In this document: positions 22,701 through 35,200 of the stretch, in pieces | Layout of the letters: each line of letters opens with the position of its first letter | How positions within the stretch are numbered: the first letter of the stretch is position 1 | NCBI RefSeq assembly: GCF_030704535.1 | Contig: NC_081812.1 | Span: 20,993,501 to 21,057,500 of the forward strand | Direction of reading: 5' to 3' | DNA from: Vitis vinifera | Lineage: Eukaryota > Streptophyta > Magnoliopsida > Vitales > Vitaceae | DNA length: 64,000 nucleotides | The notes under the pieces: generated by a model | Databases searched by the model: none | What the model saw: the letters and a program-made list of their open reading frames with translations, nothing else | Told to the model about the DNA's origin: nothing | Made by a program: the position numbers and the translations under genes

Positions 22701-25700
22701 GCTGCCTTCATGTATATTTTTTGAAACCTTTGCCTTTGTGAAGTGTCATTTTGGTTCTACATCTGGCTTTCTGCATCCTGAAGCCTGACTCACTATGGTT
22801 TCTCCTATAACCTTAAACCTTGAGAGAAAGCCTAAGCCAAGATCAAGATAAAGCTTGCATCCTCCAACTTCTTAGCTCAGTTAGAAAACATTTACAAAAT
22901 ATAAATGTTGTTCACCTAGGTCAATATATTTGAGCTATTTATGATTCTTTGTTTTGCAAGTAGTAATTTAGTGTCATATACTTGTTTGCCTATCATTACC
23001 TATTGGTCTTTTATAGCCGTTTCTTTTTAGTTTAAATACACCTTTTAATCCTGGAACAGGAGAAGGATGTGGAAGCAATCAAACAGAGTGTCATAGAGGG
23101 CTATGAGAATAGTTTTTGGACATGTAGTGTTTCCAAACTTGGATATTCTGGTACTGCAATTATTTCACGGGTATGTTCATTCTTTTTCTCTAGGAGAAAG
23201 TCTATTTTATGGATGAAGAATGGTTGTTAAGTTTGTGTTATTCCATTTGTGGAAATGCAGTTTAATCATCTCTCCAGTCTTCCTGAATTAGAAATCATTG
23301 TGGCTTTTATATCAAGATACTAAAAAGTGCAGCTATTTCTTATGTCATTAACCTAAGCTGATTCCTCTGTTCTGAGCACTTTGGACCCTCCTAGCTTCTA
23401 AGAATATGTATTAATAATTGCCCACACAATTCATATATTTGATCAACAGCTAAACTTGCTTATTTGATGAAAATGCCACCCTGAGCTTTCAGTAGCTAAG
23501 CTTCAAGTGGTTTTGAATGGCAAAAACTCTGGGCTGCACTTGCATAAAAAATTGTGTGGGAGGAGGGTATCAACATTACAATTTTGCATGTTAATGAATT
23601 ATAGATTTGAGGATACTTCAGGAATATTTGGGATAACACACCAGTGACTGATTTATCAAGATCCTGAATTATGGGTTTAAATCTGGTAAGTTAGGCCCAC
23701 AATCTCAAGTTGTCAATACATTATAATTTCTGTCCATGTTTTCTTCTTGCAACTATTTGTGTAGATGAAATGGAATTTGAATTGCACTTTCTATGTGTTA
23801 TAAATTCCAGATCTCATATTGAAGCATGATTTAGATCTCTTAGGCTAATCTCTTAAACTTACATTTCTTATATTCTAACTGGTTTCTACCTGTGAGTTTT
23901 CAAGTTCACTTAGGGTGCATCTAGTTCACCAGCCCTAACTTAGGAATCTAAATTATATTTTGTGAAATGAATTCCTGGAATTTAGGATTTAAATTTCAAA
24001 ATTCTTGTCAATGTTTATTTTCATTTTAGTGTTTGGTTATCTTGGGAACTACTTGGGAATTAATATAGATTTACATAATAAAACCCAAGTAATATTTGTA
24101 AAAAATGGATTTAATTATAAATAAGGAAAAACATGTAAATAAGTTGTCCATGTGCCTTTGTCTTCATTCCCTAGAAAAGGGGGTAAAAAGAAAATACCAA
24201 GTCTTCCATGGGTATGGTATTTTCTCAAATCTGAAGAAATATTGGAAGCAATTAAAACTTTTAAAGTTTCATGCAACTAAACATGGTAATCTTATACTTG
24301 GATATAAGATATCCATTCCCTAGTGAAGATACCTACGAATGAAATGCATCATTATTGTTAGCCTTATCTCTCCTAGACATCCCACTTGACCATCTCAACA
24401 TTCTCATCTTGATTAGTTTTGTTTTATGCATAGTTCGTAGTTTACCCTGCTTTTTATTCTATGAACCATAGCAGGATTTGTGGCCTTTTTATAATTAAAA
24501 AAATAGTAAGTTCACTTGACTGTAACTTTACTTATCCCAAAAAAAAAAAAAAAAATTGACTGTAATTTTAAGACACAGGTGTATGCCTCAAGGCAAGGTG
24601 CAAAATGCAGAAGAAAAAAAAATTGAAGTGTAATAGTGATGTACAATTATTCTATGATGCATCACACACACTCTGCATTTATTATGCACTTTTAATGCAG
24701 GTAATGTCTCTTGTTATCATCTGAAGATTGAAAAAGAAAACAGCATACAGGCAGAGCAATGATAATGTCCCTAGGTGGGTGGGAAGTGTAGAGTAGGGTG
24801 GTAATGAAAACTAAGTTGAGGTTTGGGCAAGGCATAAGGAAGACACACTTTAGTCTTGTTTTTTTCAGGGGGTGCAAAGGTAGCGAAATCTACTTTTGCT
24901 GATTTCCATACTTCCAAACTATCATAATTTGCTGCCTGGTAATTAGATGCATTGGCATGCTTTTTTCCTTTTTGGTATCTGGTCTTTTAAGTTACTGATA
25001 AATCTCATCGCTTAATCTACCAGATAAAGCCACTTTCAGTCAGATATGGTCTAGGCATATCAGATCATGATAGTGAAGGACGGCTCCTGACAGCAGAGTT
25101 TGAATCTTTTTATTTGTTAAGTGGATATGTTCCTAATTCTGGAGATGGTTTGAAAAGACTGGTAATCAACCTTGCACATCTTGTATTATGCTATTTGTTC
25201 TTCAGAGAAATGTGTATATATATTGTTGCATTTTTTAAATTTATTTATTTTTTGTTTACAATAAAACATTCTTAGACTGATGGCTCCTTTTTATCCTAGT
25301 CATATAGGGTTACACAATGGGATTCAGCTCTTGGAAGTTATATGAAAGTGAGTGTTCTTTTGTTGGTTTTCTTATCAATTTGTATATTGTCTGTGGGGTG
25401 TTTCCCTTTGTATATCTTATTTTTTGTATTTCCCATGTTGGAGCATTTTCTTGGTGATTTGTTCTATTTATGTTTACAAGCTGCAGAATCGTTTGTTATC
25501 TATGTTGCATGTCTGCCCTAACCCCTTTAAAGAAGAAAGATCTCTCTAATTCTTTGTTAAAATTGTGATAACATTATTCTTAAATATTGTAGTCAATACT
25601 CAGTTCCTTTGGTTGGGTGCTAATGCTTATTTCTGCTTCCTGTGCTTCATACAGGAGCTCGAAAAGTCAAAACCTGTCATTTTGACTGGTGATCTAAACT

Positions 25701-26838
25701 GTGCTCATCAAGAGATAGACATTCATGATCCTGCTGTAAGTGACCAAGATTCTGATATAATAATTCTTCTATATTCTCTTTACAGTTTCCCGTCCAAGCA
25801 TATCCTAAGCAATAAATTGGCTATCTGCTTGGATGTTGCAAGTTTTCTTGCTTTATGATCAGAACAGAGTTAAAAACAGTGTTCATTTTTGTAAATTTCT
25901 TGGAATTTATTTTCATCTTTGAGTTTGTGTTCACTTTTTCACCTTAATATTTTTATATTCTCTAAATTGTTCATCTATCCATAGGGAAATAGAAGAAGTG
26001 CTGGGTTTACTGACGAAGAAAGACAATCGTTGGAGAAGAATTTCTTATCAAAGGGTTTTGTGGATAGCTTTAGAAAACAACACCCTGGTGTTGTTGGCTA
26101 TACTTACTGGGGTTATAGGAATGGCTGCCGCAAATCTAATAAAGGTATTCTACAATCTTTGTTGCTCTATTTTGTTTGTGATGTTGTTCCTGTATTGCTT
26201 GATAAACCAGATCGCATTTCTTAGGGCTGTTTTTAGTTTACAGAAGGTAGGGAATGGGAATAGAAAACCTTGGGTTATGAATTCTAGGAATTAATTTTCT
26301 AGGAACTAGTTATCCCCATTCTATTGTTGGGAAAAGTTGGGATTTGAGTACAAAACTGTTTTTAATCATCTATGGTTAGTTCGTACATGAATTAAGTTTT
26401 GATCAACTTTTAATTGAAAATTAATAATGTCTCGTTGGATCTAATACAATTTCAGTGTAATATTTTGTTTATCATCACACAACACTACATATATGCCTAT
26501 TTTCATTATATCAGAAAATTAATTTTATATATATTCATTCTTAACTTTTGATTTTTGTCAAGATTGCATTTTCATTAATTAGCATATAACATAAAATGAA
26601 CATTTTTCACAACACTGCCTAATGTTATCTGAAGGCATCTAAAATGGGATTAACACCGTTTGATATGTTGTTATTTCTGTGTTCCCTTATTCAGTCATGT
26701 TGAATTGTAAAAACAGGGTGGCGGCTGGACTACTTCCTTGTCTCAGAATCCATAGCTGACAAGGTTCATGACTCATACATCCTCCCTGACATTGGTGGAA
26801 GTGATCATTGTCCAATTGGCCTCGTTCTCAAGCTCTAG
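19780..26838 (+). CDS. ARP: ARP-type AP endonuclease (SAP + ExoIII-like domain)
   Basis: The product is a class II apurinic/apyrimidinic endonuclease of base-excision repair, plant ARP type. Confident exons are ..-20271, 20349-20449, 21086-21165, 21343-21576, 21772-22097, 23060-23170, 25024-25161, 25300-25347, 25655-25735, 25985-26144 and 26717-26838. A SAP DNA-binding motif spans exons 2-3 ([25 protein letters not shown]). The nuclease domain shows [65 protein letters not shown] and [11 protein letters not shown], so the catalytic Glu, Tyr, Asp/Asn and His positions are present. The N-terminus is uncertain. ATG 19780 with exons 19780-19805 and 20082-20271 keeps phase and gives about 538 aa, but its donor is weak. 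A 21-codon uORF or a start at ATG 20,233 are alternatives. The 21772 acceptor could also be 21751. The intron after 22097 begins GC. Confidence 0.85.
22430..22518 (-). mobile_element. Short retroposon tail with 12-bp TSD in ARP intron
   Basis: A T-run at about 22,431-22,447 begins an insert of about 90 bp. Perfect duplications TATTGTTTCTGG flank it at 22,418-22,429 and 22,519-22,530. This is the signature of antisense target-primed insertion of a truncated LINE or SINE tail. It lies inside the GC-AG intron. Confidence 0.8.
24531..24555 (+). mobile_element. Ultra-short poly(A) retroposition scar
   Basis: The insert is only CTTATCCC plus an A-run of about 17. It lies between TTGACTGTAACTTTA (about 24,516-24,530) and TTGACTGTAATTTTA (about 24,556-24,570). 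The tail resembles CTTACCTATCC(A)n, the reverse complement of the element end at 44,259. It appears to be an extremely 5'-truncated LINE insertion. Confidence 0.6.
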
Positions 26839-27269
26839 TTTTAGTTTTGCAAACAGCAGCTTGTCCAATTGCTGAGGCGATTTGGATTGGATATTTTGGT
26901 GATCAGCACAAAATCACACCTTGGGAACAGATTTTCATGGTGATGAGGGTAAAAACACAGAAGTCAGATTTTAATGGAAGACTCTTATTTACGGTTTTGG
27001 CATCAATTTTTAATTTTTCCCTGGAAATCATTGAAACTTGTGTATGGGAGAAATTAGGAGGAATTTTGTTGAAATTTACCTGGTCTCAAAGACCACAAGA
27101 TTTAGCTATGGTAATAATCGCTGATCATATTTGGGACTGGCCTCTGTAGCCACTATTGTTTTTTGAGCCTTGCCATGTAGTGGAAGTTGTAAGGTTAGTA
27201 GGGTACTAGGGTGGAGGTTTTTGGTGGTTGTAGCAGTTTCTGTCACTTGTTTCCTTCTAAAAATGCAAC
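26839..27269. other. ARP 3' flank
   Basis: This stretch holds the probable ARP 3'UTR and flank. No gene features are seen before the left target duplication of the Mutator-like element. Confidence 0.4.
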
Positions 27270-29100
27270 CGTAAAGATGAAGTTTTGGGTCAAAATGGTC
27301 CATGTATTAAAAAAAAAATATTACATCTATCCACTTTTATGAAATTTATATTCAAACTAGCTTTTTTGATGTCACGTAGAGTCATGCTATAGAAATTTTT
27401 TTTTTTCAAAATTTTAATTAAAGCCCTAATTGACAATTGAGGTTTTATTTTTAAACTAAAATTTTAATTGTCAACTAAGATTTCATTTTTTTTTTTACTT
27501 TAAAATTTAATTAAAAACTATTAAATTATAATTTATCATTGAAATTAGAAATACATATTTAATAATAAATTATTTATATTTAAGTTTAAAAATCTAGTTT
27601 TATTTCAACAAATATAAATGGATAGATAGAAGATATTATAAATGAATATTTTATTTATTAATAATATTAAAATAATAAATTTATATAATATATAAATAAG
27701 ATATATAATTGTATAATTTATTAATTTAATATATATAATTTGTTGTTTTTTTTTAAGATATTGGTTTATTTGTATTATGTCAAATTTATCCATAGGTTCT
27801 CTCCTTGTTGAGGCATATGAGGTTATATATGTATTTTTTTCACTATATAAATATTTAGTGTGTATTTTTTATGACTTTGATGAAACTAGTAAAAATTATA
27901 TTTTGTAGTAGATTTTTTTTAACTAATTTTATTAAAAAATCTATATATAGAAATTTAAGAGTATACTATTATTTCAATAAGATAAATTTTTCATAATACA
28001 AATAAATTAATATCTTAAAAAATAACAAATTAAATATCTTAAAATAATAAATTATAAAATTTTATTATCTTATTTGTATGTCATATAATTGTATTATTTT
28101 AAGATTATTAATTTATTGATAAATAAAATATTCATTTATTGTATTATATTTATTTTATTGAAATAATACTATAATTTTAAGTTTAAATATAAATAATTTA
28201 TTATTAAAGTATATATTTTTAATTTCAATAATAAGTTGTAATTAATAGTTTTAAATTAAATTTGAAAGTAAAAAAAAAAAAATATTAACTGAAACCTCAA
28301 TTGGCAACTACAGCTTAAGAGTATACTATTATTTTTATAAAGATAAATTTGTCTTAATTCAAATAAATTAATATCTTAAAAATAATAAATTAAATATCTT
28401 AAATTAATGAATTATATAATTTTATATCTTATTTATATGTTATATAAATTTATTATTTTAAGATTATTAATTTATTAATAAATAAAATTTTTATTTATAA
28501 TATTTTTTATTTATCGATTTATGTTTATTGAAGTAATACTATATTCTTAAGTTTAAATATAAATAATTTATTATTAAATCATAAATTTTTAATTTTAATA
28601 ATAAATTAGAATTTAATAGTTTTTAATTAAATTTTAAAGTAAAAAAAATTAATTACCAATTGAGACTTTAATTAAAAAACGAAGCCTATTGAGGCTTCAT
28701 TTTTTAACTAAAACCTTAATTGATAACTACAACTTTAGTTCAAAAACTGAAGTCTCAATTGACAATTGTGATTTTAGTTTAAAAATGAAATCTCAGTTAT
28801 TAATTGAAGTTTTTATTAAAAAAATTTAAATATATTTCTATGGAATCACTCGTGGCACTCTTTTCGGCTATGTTTGGTTCCCGGAAAATACTAAGAAAAG
28901 GAAAAAAAATCATGTGGAAAATTATTTTCTTTAGTTTGGGTGAAATGGAAAATATGATGGAAAAAAAATATAAAGGAAAATATTAAAGAAAATATCATAA
29001 TATTTTCCCTACTATTTTCCTTAAAAAATAATGAGGAAAATAAGAGAAAAAAAAGAAAGAAAAAGGTGGAGAAAATTTTATCGGACTGCTATCGTCTTCA

Positions 29101-29347
29101 CCGGAAACAGCGCAGCACACTAGAGTTGGTCTCGCGATGCAGGAAGCATCGATGACAGCTTCCGCGGAGGGGTGGCCGAAGACGAAGGCCCTCTGCTCGG
29201 AGAGAAGACGATGACAGCGGCCTCAACACTGCACAAAAAGTAGAGCTCGCCGGCCTTCTTGAAGAGTCCTGTTCGACGCTCGGAGAAGGTGACCTCCAAG
29301 GACCTTTTCTTCTCGATTTTTTTTATTTTTATTTTCTGTCTTCTCAT
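29101..29347 (-). pseudogene. Type I (AGL61/62-like) MADS-box fragment
   Basis: On the minus strand the frame reads [20 protein letters not shown], then [20 protein letters not shown], then [13 protein letters not shown]. This is the DNA-binding half of a type I M-alpha MADS domain of the AGL61/62 kind. In place of the usual FGHPSV motif it degenerates (SSATPPRK) and stops soon after. The likely source is a host gene captured by the element at 28,866-30,373. Full MADS function is unlikely. Confidence 0.75.
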
Positions 29348-29445
29348 GCTCTGTTTGTTCGACGCTTGGAGAAGGTGACCTCCAAGGACCCTTTCTTCTC
29401 GATTTTTTTTATTTCTATCTTCTGTCTTCCCATGCTCTGTTTTTT
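29269..29445. repeat. Tandem duplication of the MADS 5' segment
   Basis: About 84 bp (GTTCGACGCTCGGAGAAGGT through CATGCTCTGTTT) occurs at 29,269-29,355 and again at 29,357-29,442 with few differences. It covers the start of the MADS-like frame and its leader. Confidence 0.85.
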
Positions 29446-30458
29446 CACCATATTTGTATTTGCTGAAGACATGCTCTGTTTTTTCACCTTGTGTTTGCCA
29501 TAATTGAAGTCGACTTCAATGAATGTTTCTTGATGGCTTGATTGCTATTTTATATTGATAAAAAGCAATATTCAAAAAGATTTTCTAAATCTTAATTTAG
29601 AAATAAAATATTTCCATATACCCTAAAAATAAAAAGCTACTATATAAAATATAAAATTCAAAATTCAAAAAGATTCCCTAAATCTAAATTTTAAAATTAA
29701 ATATGTAAAAATAAAAAGTTACTATTTTTTATTTTTAAAATAAAAAATATTTTATATTATATCTTTTTATTTTTACAAATTTAATTTTTAAATTTAGATT
29801 TAAAAAATCCTTTTTAATTTTGAATTTTATATTTTATATAGTAGCTTTTTATTTTTACATTATATGAACATATTTTATTTCTAAATTTTGATTTCGAAAA
29901 TCCTTTTGAATTTTTTTAAGAGCTTTTTATTAGTTGTAAATGTTCCCTTGAAAATAAAAAATAATTATTACTTGTATATTTTATTTGTATTGCACGAGGA
30001 AAATTTTATACATAAATCTTATAATTAATAATAAAAAAAATAATAGTAGAGACTTTTTATTAGCAATGTTTCATGTCCAAAAATTCATTCTTTTCAATCG
30101 TATTTTTATTGGATTAATTTATTTTATTATTCAATAAATTAATAATCATTTAAAACAAATTATTGATTTTGTTTTCTTTCTATTTTTTTCTTGATTTTTT
30201 TTCGTGGTTAACCAAACAAAAGAAAATGAATTCTTTTTTTTTTTTTCCCTTAAATTTTCCATGGATAACCAAACAAGTGAAAAAATTTATATTCATTTCC
30301 TTAACTTTTCCTTTCTTTCTATTTTTCCTCCCAATTTTCTTTCTCTCGTATTTTCTGGGAACCAAACATAACCTTCATAAAATGATTTGATGTAATTTTA
30401 TTTTTTTTTCTTTAATAGATGGGTCATTTTGACCCAAAACTCGTAAAGATGTCTTTAA

Positions 30459-30735
30459 CTCTATGTTTGGTTCCCGGAAAGTACAAAGGAAAGAAAAAAA
30501 ATGCTAAGGAAAATGATTTTCTCATGTTTGGTTGTCCTATGAAAAATATCAAAGAAAATCAAATATAATTAAAACTAATTAAAAACTTATATATTTTTAA
30601 ATTATTTAATCTTTATATTGATGAGTTAAAATAAATAAAATGAGTTTGAAGTAATAAAAAAAAATAATTTATCAATTTTTAATCCATTTTTTTATTTTTC
30701 TTCACTTTTTCTTTCCTTCTTAAAACAGAGTGACA
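30459..30735. mobile_element. Fragment of a GGCTATGTTTGGTTCC-family TIR element
   Basis: CTCTATGTTTGGTTCCCGGAAAG starts 8 bp beyond the MULE's right duplication and is the left end of the family at 28,866 and 44,940. The expected inverted right end is not seen within 1 kb, so the copy is broken. Confidence 0.5.
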
Positions 30736-31139
30736 ATTGTGCTCGTGACATGACGCTTGGCCGTGGTACCTTTCCTTCCGAGCAAAAGCTAGATAAACAT
30801 GACATCACCTCTCAATCATCTCAACCACTACAGAATCATTCAAATATAAAAAAATTAAATTAAAAACTTTAGATTGCTATTTGACTATTTCCATGCCTCT
30901 TCATCACTTCCTTCCACTTTTTTAACATTTTCAAGGCAAAGAAGAAATTGTCCAATTTTAATTTTTTTTAGCAGAATTTAATGTTAAACAAATGAATTTA
31001 AAAAATGCCTATGTCAATACTTAGATCAATCTTAGTGTAATCAGGCATTGGATGATTCATTCATTGTGGTTTCTTTTTTACATTTTTACATAAATTTTTT
31101 CTAATAAGATTTCAAAGAAAAAAATCTTATGGAAGCTTG

Positions 31140-31885
31140 TCAATGATCAAATAATTACTAGTGGGAATATTTAAATAGGATCATTGCATGGGAATATTTA
31201 AATAGGATCATTGCATTTTACATCCGATTGGACCCAAAAATTAAACTTTGGTCCATATAACTTTACTAAATTAAACTTTGATTCATATAACTTAACTATT
31301 TAAATTAAATATTCAAAAGAAGTATGAAAATTGAGAAAAGAATATGAACTTTTTATCATTTTAGAAATGATTTTTATTGATCATGAATAAAGAGAGAGTA
31401 TAAAAACATTAATTTAAATTTTATTCTTTTTGTAAATCTCAATAAAAATTTAATCTAATTTAGTGATTGGAAAAAAATTACACCATTTTTCAAAAAAAAA
31501 ATAAAAAATTATTATTATTATTATTTTAAAATCAATCACCTTGAAAAATATATATTTTTAAAATAGTGTATATAAAAAATAATTAAAAATATGTCAAAAT
31601 TATTTTTTTGAAATGATATTTTTTTAAATATATTTTTTTAAAAATTAGTTTTCTAAAAATAATAAATTTTCAGAATAATTATTAAAAAAAATGTTTAAGA
31701 TAAAAAAGTTTGTTAAATATTATAGTAAAAAATAGTTTTGAATGGTATATTGGTCTCTTCACATTTTATATCATTCCCATTAATTATATAATTTATATGG
31801 ATCAAATCTTAATTTTTGGGTCCAATTGAATTCAAAACATAATTATCCCTATTTAAATTACTTAGGGAGTAATTTAATGTAATTA
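31140..31885. mobile_element. MITE-like foldback element upstream of GPT
   Basis: The left arm (AATTACTAGTGGGAATATTTAAATAGG, ATTGGACCCAAAAATTAAAC, TTTGGTCCATATAA) is mirrored at the right (TTATATGGATCAAATCTTAA, TTTTTGGGTCCAAT, CTATTTAAATTACTTAGGG). The core is AT-rich with no coding sequence. The left arm holds a 28-bp tandem duplication (GGGAATATTTAAATAGGATC at 31,163 and 31,190). Exact ends are uncertain. Confidence 0.6.
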
Positions 31886-32250
31886 TTAGCAGAATAATTT
31901 AGCGTAATTACTATCCAGAGTTTGGTTGAATGTTGACCAATGAAAGTTAAAGACTTCTTCTCATTTTCTTTTAATATAGTTCAACTTTCTTTCATAATTG
32001 TCTTCCTCTTTTTAAATTTTACATTAAATACTCACTCTTTTCAAATATTTGAATTGGTTTTAGATTTCTAAGAACAGGGCCTTATTTATTTATTTATTTA
32101 TTTTCTTTGCATAGGTGGCGAAATCTAATTGGTCGAGTGACGAAGACGGGAAGGATTGATTGGACGAGCCCAATTCGAAAAAAGGTACAAAGAAGCAGAG
32201 GGAAGGGGCTTCACGAAGAGTGTCCGCTCGAAGAATCAGAGGAACGCACC
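31886..32250 (+). promoter_or_regulatory. Probable GPT promoter and 5'UTR
   Basis: The stretch between the MITE and the GPT start is AT-rich to about 32,110 and then GC-richer up to the ATG, consistent with a leader. I see no confident TATA box assignment. Confidence 0.35.
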
Positions 32251-35200
32251 ATGACTGTTCGGAAGAGAGCATCATCGGAAACAACCGCCGCGGCGGCCGC
32301 CCAACAACCCAAATCCCAAGAAACAACCACCGCCACGTCCGCAACCACAACCGATCCTCCAATCGCTCCGCCGAAATCAGGGACGATTTTGAAGCTGTCT
32401 CTCCTACTCATCATCCCATACGCCTACCTCATCTTGTTCCACTACAGAGTCGATGCAGACCTCAAGAGATCTATTCTTATCAACGCGGGTTTGAGCCTCG
32501 CCGGCTTCTTCGTTACTCGTACTATGATCCCTGTGGCTTCTAGTTACGTTATCAGGCGAAGTTTGTTTGGTTACGATATCAACAAGAAGGGCACTCCTCA
32601 AGGCTCTGTCAAAGTGTAAGTCTTTTTTTTTCTTTGCTATCCTATTCGAATGTGGGAAGTGTATATCTGTTGGATCATTAATTTTGTTTGTGGAGCCTTG
32701 AATTTAGGGTGACACTGTTTTGTTTTATTTTGAACTACGTGTGTGTTGTGCTATCAATTTGCATCTCCTTTCTTACCACTTCCTTATTTCGTTTATGTAA
32801 AACCGATGTTTATTCAAATTCATGAATTGAGTATGTACCAGATGCTGAATCGTATCTTAATTGTTCAATGTATGTGGTGACTGCTTTTATTTTATTCTAC
32901 TTAAGAGTTGATATTTATTAAAATCCGTGTTAGATTCTAACTTTTTTTCTTCTTAACGCTCAATGCCTAGAGGTTTTCTTTCTCCTCTCTTTCTCTCTTT
33001 TTTTGTCAATTTTCCTTTTTTCAAATTCATGAACTGGGAATGTGGCTTAGTCCATGCTGTTTCTTTTTTTATTAATCGTGATTTCATTCAAATTAAATTG
33101 GGCATTTGTTAGACCGGGCGATCTTGTCATAGGCAAATGCCAAATTCCAAATAGAAGCTAAGAGCTTGATATGTATCTAATATTTGCCTCCTTTCTTTTT
33201 TATATCAATGCTTTATCTTGAATTACTGGTATTATTTCTGTCTTGCAGGCCTGAATCACTGGGTATTGTTGTTGGGATTGTCTTCTTGGTCTTGGCAATC
33301 TTATTTCAGTATTTTAATTTCACATCAGATTCAAATGTAAGTGTATTGTCTTATAAAATTTTCCAGCTCATGGTTTATTTTAATTGCTTTTCAGTTCAAT
33401 TTTAGTTTTTAAAAGGTCAACCATGAATTTTCTGACTGTATTTCTACAGTTACTTTTTGTTGTAATTATTTATTCATTTGTTATTCTAGAACATCAACTG
33501 GCTCTTTATCAGCTAGATTGATCAGGAAGCTACTTTCTTAAAGCAAATGAAGGAATTATGTAGAGGGACAATAGGGGTATAAAATAAATGTTACCATGAT
33601 TCAACATGTATATAAGTGGAGCTGTAATAGTGGATGCATGCTTACAAGCTTATCCAATGAAGGAAGACAATAAAAACTTTCAATGTACCTATAAGTTGCC
33701 TCAAACCTCATAATTTGCTTGATTTCTAATTTTCTAGTGTTTTTATTTTTGAGTGAAAGATCCATGTTAGACATGCTATGTTGCATATCACTTTGCCCTA
33801 AAGTAGTGAAGAACCATTAGACATTGAATACAATTCAGTTGTATTCCAATACCCTATTGTTTTGGAATACATGAATATGAACCTAGATACACAATTGCAC
33901 CTGAAACTACCCAAGCCTCTGTAACATAGTTGGTGCCTTGGTGGTATCATACCTTAACAGTACAAAGGTAGGTGTGGTGACGTAAGCCACAATGTAACGA
34001 GCATAGTTCAAATGTCTTTAATAGCCTTATCATTTCATTTGCGATCAATTGGCATAGGGTCCACTTGTTGGTCCTGGCTGAAATCTTAAATATTATTAGT
34101 TCCCTCAGAGCATCTGTTGTGCCATAATGGGGCCAAAATCTCCAGGTTGAGAGTGGTCCATTTCTTCTAGTGAATCTTCAAATAGATAGAAAATTTATGT
34201 GGTTTGAACCATTTATTTACTGTCAAGCTTCTCTTTGGGCTTTTTGTTCTAAGGTTTTTAAGGGGATTCCCCTTAATGTGATACACCTTGATTGGTTAGC
34301 GGCGTGCAACTCCATTGGGTTGGCCTAACTTATAGCAGTTGTCTGTATCTACTTTGTATTTTCTCGCATTTGTTTCATTGTAGTTTTGTTTTTCTTTGGT
34401 GGGAGGATTCCTTATCATTCTCTTGTACTTTCCTTTTTATCAATATATGCCTTTGTCGTTTCCTATCAAAAAAAAAAAAAAAAAGTTTCATTTGAGTTGA
34501 GAAAGTATTATTTAGAGTTTGGCTCTATTATTTTTGTTTTGGACCATTGATGATAATGTAATTGGGAAACCCTTCTAGAGTTAGAGCAGCCAATCTTGGT
34601 TGTAAAAATAGATATTTTTGAGGCCATTGTTTATATGGTGTATAGGGTAGGTGGAAATTGCTAACCTCAGTAGACTTGAGTTTGAAAATAGCAGGGGTGG
34701 TCAGTTTTTCTGTCTCTTAGTCTTTGGGTGACTTGTACTCCTTGTATACATGGGTTGCGCCCTTATTTGGCTAGGCACTCAATGTATTCTACTTATTTTG
34801 TTTGCCTGTCCAAAAAGACAAAAAACAAAAACCAAAAAAGAAAAAGTGGGGGAAGGTGGTGGGGATGGTTTTGTGGTTTCAGAAACCCATGGATGAGGGC
34901 TCTTTTCATTCATGATCACTTCTTATCATTCCCTGAATTATTATTATTAGTATTTATGTATTTCTTTTCCATCTTGTATTTACCAATTTAAGTTAGCTAA
35001 GCCCTAGGTTAGTTAGGTCTGACTTTGAAGACATTTTCTTCTTTTAACTTTTAGAATTAAAATGTTGACTACTTCATTCATGCAGTGGCTTGTTGAGTAC
35101 AATGCAGCCTTAGCATCCATCTGCTTCATGACCCTGCTTGGATTTGTAGATGATGTTCTTGATATTCCATGGAGAGTGTGAGTATTTGGTCATTTTCAAA

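Larger units (their letters stand above)
28866..30373. mobile_element. Nested TIR element carrying a MADS-box fragment
   Basis: The ends GGCTATGTTTGGTTCCCGG and GGGAACCAAACATAACC are inverted repeats with 3-bp flanks TTC on both sides (28,863-28,865 and 30,374-30,376). A 3-bp duplication would fit the PIF/Harbinger class, although the usual TWA is not seen. It interrupts the right arm of the surrounding MULE. Inside are AT-rich subterminal regions and a GC-richer gene-like island at about 29,080-29,480. Confidence 0.65.
27280..30441. mobile_element. Mutator-like element (non-autonomous MULE) with long TIRs
   Basis: The outer ends are AGTTTTGGGTCAAAATG and CATTTTGACCCAAAACT. Perfect 10-bp duplications CGTAAAGATG flank them at 27,270-27,279 and 30,442-30,451, in the 9-11 bp range typical of MULEs. 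The inverted repeats are long. The left sequence (TATTACATC, TTTTATGA, GTCACG..GAGT, ATAGAAAT) can be followed in reverse across 30,374-30,441 and then 28,640-28,860 once the nested element at 28,866-30,373 is removed. The core is an AT-rich foldback with repeated ACCTCAATTGxCAACT words. No transposase frame is present. Without the insert it is about 1.65 kb. Confidence 0.8.

Noticed and set aside
27390..28830. CRISPR-like or satellite array in the AT-rich repeats
   Set aside because: The repeated words are inverted arms and internal duplications of a MULE foldback, without regular repeat-spacer structure.
32160..32543. 127-codon plus-strand frame overlapping GPT exon 1
   Set aside because: It is an out-of-frame shadow of the Ala/Thr-rich GPT N-terminus. 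The transferase frame has clear motifs and splice continuity.
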